Assembly (NCBI GenBank): GCA_007258455.2
Contig: VDFB02000003.1
Location: forward strand, 41,357,986-41,421,985
DNA length: 64,000 nucleotides
Direction of reading: 5' to 3'
From: Sequoia sempervirens
Lineage: Eukaryota; Streptophyta; Pinopsida; Cupressales; Cupressaceae
The notes under the pieces are model-generated. The model was not told the origin of the DNA and ran no database searches. It saw only the letters and a list, made by a program, of their open reading frames with translations. This document shows positions 60,850-64,000 of this stretch, in pieces. A program made the position numbers and the translations under genes. Numbering within the stretch: the stretch's first letter is position 1; each line of letters begins with the position of its first letter.

Positions 60850-62500
60850 ATTGTATCTTGTACACACTCTTGATCTATGGTATCTATTATTTAGTCACCA
60901 TGATAGCTATACTAGAAACCAACACTTAAGGGCTTGAATAGTCATGCCCCTTGTTTTAGATATATGTATACATTTTTTGATTCCTTTTTTGATGTGTGTT
61001 CACACTACATTTTGACACAATGGTGATTTTGTATTGATGATATATATATATATATTATGATTTAATTAAATAAACTTGCATATTTTTTTAATTAAACACA
61101 ATAAACATTTGATCAAATAATTTATATGATATTGTCTAACTAAATATAGTAATGGGTCTCACTAAATAATTTACAATAAACATGATAAGAGAAAACAAAT
61201 GAATTTATATAACTAAATGGTAACCACTAAAAAAATTCAATACAACTAGGAGATGTCAATAATAAAAACAGGAATTAGAAGATTGTAAAATCAATCTACA
61301 AGAAAACAATGTAACACATTATGTCTTAAGACTTGGATCTTACATTCATAATGAATATAAAATAGTCATGAAAATCATGGCACAAATATATTGTTCTCAT
61401 GATTGAATGGAAAAATATAAACAAAATTAATCATTACTTGATTAAGATTTATGCATATGTCACATAAAAGAGGAGAATTAAGCCAGGAAGAGATGTAAAT
61501 ACATGAGATTCATAGGTTCCTTAAGGGGTTTACCATCCATAGTTGAGAGATTATAATATCTAGAACCATATACATAGGCGATGATGTAAGGGCCCAACCA
61601 TTTAGTGTAAATTTTCCTTTGATAATGTGAGCTTATAAATTATTGAATTTAAAAATGAGTGTTGAAATACAACCTAATTCAATAATGCATGACTACATCA
61701 ATGAGAGTGTATGCACAAAAATAAAGTAAATCAAATTGAACTACTATTACCTCCACAAATATTCCTAACCTTACTCTATTGTACTTGATAAAATTGTAAT
61801 AATGATATGTGGATTTCTCTTAACTTAGAATAACCTTGATTTGCAAAATGGATACAAAGATGGCTTGATTTCTCAAAATCCATGGAGGATTTAAATGGCT
61901 AAACGACATTGTACTTATAGCTTTCACTTGATACCCAATCAATGGTGTAAGGTGATTTGAAAGATCGATGAATGTGATTGATTGAGAGATCATGATTTAT
62001 GTGAAAGTGACATGTGTCAAGATGAAAGGCTAGGATGATGAGTTAAGTGGCTACATGGATGAGTGAAGTGAAAGTGAGTATGAGTGAAATGCTCTTGCTT
62101 TTCAATCAGTTCACTAAATTAGGAGATAGAAGAATATAAATTAAATTAAATAAATAAATTTATTTAATTCCAATGAAGATATAATTAGGAAATAAATAAA
62201 ATATGATTTTTTAAATAAATAAAGAGAAAAATTAAATTAAATAAAGTAAATTAATTAATTTAATTTTGGAGGAAATATTAGCTAATGTGGATGAGAAGAA
62301 TGCATGAATTAATGATTAATGTGGATAGAAATTAAAAATTATTTAATTTGTGTGGATAAGGAAAATTGAGAAATAATTAAATAATTAAAAAATATTTTAT
62401 TAGTGTGGATGTAATGTGGTAAATTACATCCTATGCAATTTCACACTACATACACCTTCCTCTTTAGATAAACTAAGATAACTATGCTCTCTCCTAACTT
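60850..62500. other. AT-rich, possible LTR downstream of gag
   Basis: On the minus strand this follows the gag remnant directly, where pol would be expected, but no pol motif is seen. The AAATTAAATAAATAAATTTA-rich stretch at 62.1-62.4 kb and the words CAATTTCACACTACATAC may belong to an LTR. A gag-plus-LTR arrangement would point to a non-autonomous or internally deleted retrotransposon. LTR ends were not defined. Confidence 0.3.
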
Positions 62501-62542
62501 AAAACCATTTCTCACCATTTGGCATGCCCTATTCCTCGACCG

Positions 62543-63959
62543 TTAAGTTTGATTTTCCCATAGACCAATACGTGCCGCGAAGATGTTTGTGAGCCACATT
62601 AGCATCCCACAAAAATCTGCAACTAAGGTGGCCATTAGTACACTTGAGTAAGAATTGAATAATTTAGTAAAGAACCAATTACATTGTGACCCAAGTGTAT
62701 GGTTTTCACTTGTTTGAGGGACAACTACTACATTAGATATCGTCTTGTTTCTCTTCAACCCTCTAGAAGAAGATGCAGCCCCAAAACCATCAGGATGTGA
62801 GGATGAGGTAGTAGATCCATACTGAGTTAACGTCTGTTCATAGTCATGCAACACAATACACAAAAATGAGTGAAGGAAGGATATTTCATCATGGAAAATC
62901 ATTCCCTCAATACTGACTAAAGATTTCCCATGAACATCATTTGGATTTCACAGTTAGATAGGGCATAGGGTATTTACAAGGAGATAGATTGGTAGAAAGA
63001 AATGAAATCAGTTAGCTTCTCATTCAGTTGTTTCTTGTAATGGATAAGGTTAATGATAGTGACGTTAGAGCCAATGTTTGATTGGAACCATTGTAAGAAC
63101 TAATTTATAAGTTGATTGAAAGGGAAGATGGAATTATAAGGTAATGAGAAAAACCACTCCAATGTAGTTTCCTTAAGGGATAATATGAACAATTTCTCTA
63201 GAAAATGATCCTGATGTAAAAATTCACTACATAGAGCGATAATGGAATTGACATGTGTCTATGGGTATCCCTTATCATTGTATTTTTCAAATTTTGGTAC
63301 CTCAACCCCTTAAGGTATGGGAGTGTTCAAGATGTTTAAAGTGAGAGGGATATAGTGATAGTATGGAGTAACAGTAGTTTGTGTGGTAGCTTTAGTTAAG
63401 TTTGTGAGTTGAGATTTGTGAGACACATTGACTTTGAGATTAGCGAGAGGCACAAACACAATTTTTATGTTATCAACAAAAGACGTGGGAGGTATGTAGG
63501 GATTAGTATCCACCATTTGCATAGACACATCAAGAATTGAAAGATTCAATTAAGTATTAGCAGTATCCGATTGGGCTTTTAGAGGCCATGTCAAGACTTA
63601 CATGTATGGAGGTACATGAGTCTTGACTAGGTTGGTTAATGCACAAATCAACTCAAGGCCTTTTTGATATGAGATGAGTAAGTTTCTCATATTAGTGACA
63701 ACATGAGAAACTTGAGTGTATAAGTTATCACGATTCAAAAATATTCAAAGTGTTTAATGCTTTCCTCTAAAGATTGAAGTTGCTCGAAGGGGACCCTAAG
63801 AGTAGTTTCATAATCTTTAGAGGATGGAGACCTCAGAGGAGAATTCAAATGGGGGGAACCTCCAAATATCGGTTGAGATCTAGAAGGATCAAGATTCTCG
63901 GAAAACATTGAACCAAGTCTAGTAGGACTATACCTATTTGGAGGTATGGTAGGTCTCAA
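62543..63959 (-). pseudogene. Ty3/gypsy gag remnant, continues past the window end
   Basis: From 63959 down: TIPPNRYSPTRLGSMFSE, a Ser/Pro-rich part, a helical segment (EQLQSLEESIKHFEY, stop), then VEVPKFEKYNDKGYP, stop, THVNSIIALCSEFLHQDHF, LSLKETTLEWFFSLP, FLQWFQSNIGSNVTIIN, KQLNEKLTDFISFYQSISL. This is the retrotransposon gag (capsid) pattern with W.QS.F..F, Y, and L.DF. The end at 62.55-62.9 kb is Ser-rich (TTSSSHPDGFGAASSS). Breaks are mainly TAG and TAA at places fitting Gln, plus a frame change near 62.85 kb. The 5' part lies beyond 64 kb. Confidence 0.7.
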
Positions 63960-64000
63960 GCTTCTTTTTACTATGTGTCTAGAGGTAATAGACTAGATTC

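Overview
This window looks like nuclear DNA from a seed plant with a large, repeat-filled genome, most likely a gymnosperm (conifer type). The grounds are AT-rich sequence with few intact reading frames, GT-AG introns, plant-type TTTAGGG telomeric repeats, plant-specific families (PPR-DYW, myosin XI, CACTA transposase, plant mobile domain), and dense nesting of decayed transposons. The species assignment is inference. I see no intact ordinary host gene, no tRNA or rRNA gene and no CRISPR array.

Layout. 0-12 kb: a Ty1/copia LTR remnant, a decayed acidic/DUF4283-like reading frame (4.6-6.1 kb), a possible orphan first exon (9.3 kb) and a decayed Ty3/gypsy integrase (11.1-12.1 kb, minus). 12.3-23.9 kb: a segment bounded by CACTA-like ends with subterminal TGACTAA motif arrays. 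It contains exon-level copies of unrelated host genes: exon 1 of condensin CAP-D2, several exons of a B-type cyclin, and decayed PPR-DYW material. 24.5-27.4 kb: a decayed coiled-coil reading frame (minus) followed by repeats rich in the palindrome GTCTCATCGATGAGAC. 27.4-29.5 kb: exon copies of myosin XI and of the proteasome lid subunit RPN8. 30.2-33.6 kb: a multi-exon gene resembling the plant En/Spm 'transposase_24' family, with a short-range exon duplication, and next to it a possible SET-related frame. 35.6-38.2 kb: a 44-bp minisatellite and an approximately 855-bp tandem duplication of GA/CT-rich DNA carrying interstitial telomeric repeats. 38.3-43.2 kb: the inverted partner of the 27-kb repeat, a five-unit ~255-bp satellite, and a long decayed reading frame of unknown family. 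43.9-52.2 kb: a fairly complete but dead CACTA element (TNP2, DUF4218, DUF4216; minus). 52.3-53.5 kb: another decayed frame. 58.7-60.85 kb: a heavily mutated plant-mobile-domain gene. 62.5-64 kb: a Ty3/gypsy gag remnant.

Two themes stand out. First, exon-plus-intron fragments of at least five unrelated host genes sit inside or beside transposon structures, as expected from DNA-level gene capture. Second, several pseudogenes keep long stretches of frame yet carry many in-frame stops that are overwhelmingly TAG (then TGA), the pattern expected when methylated CAG and CGA codons lose their cytosine methylation by deamination. All counts are by eye.
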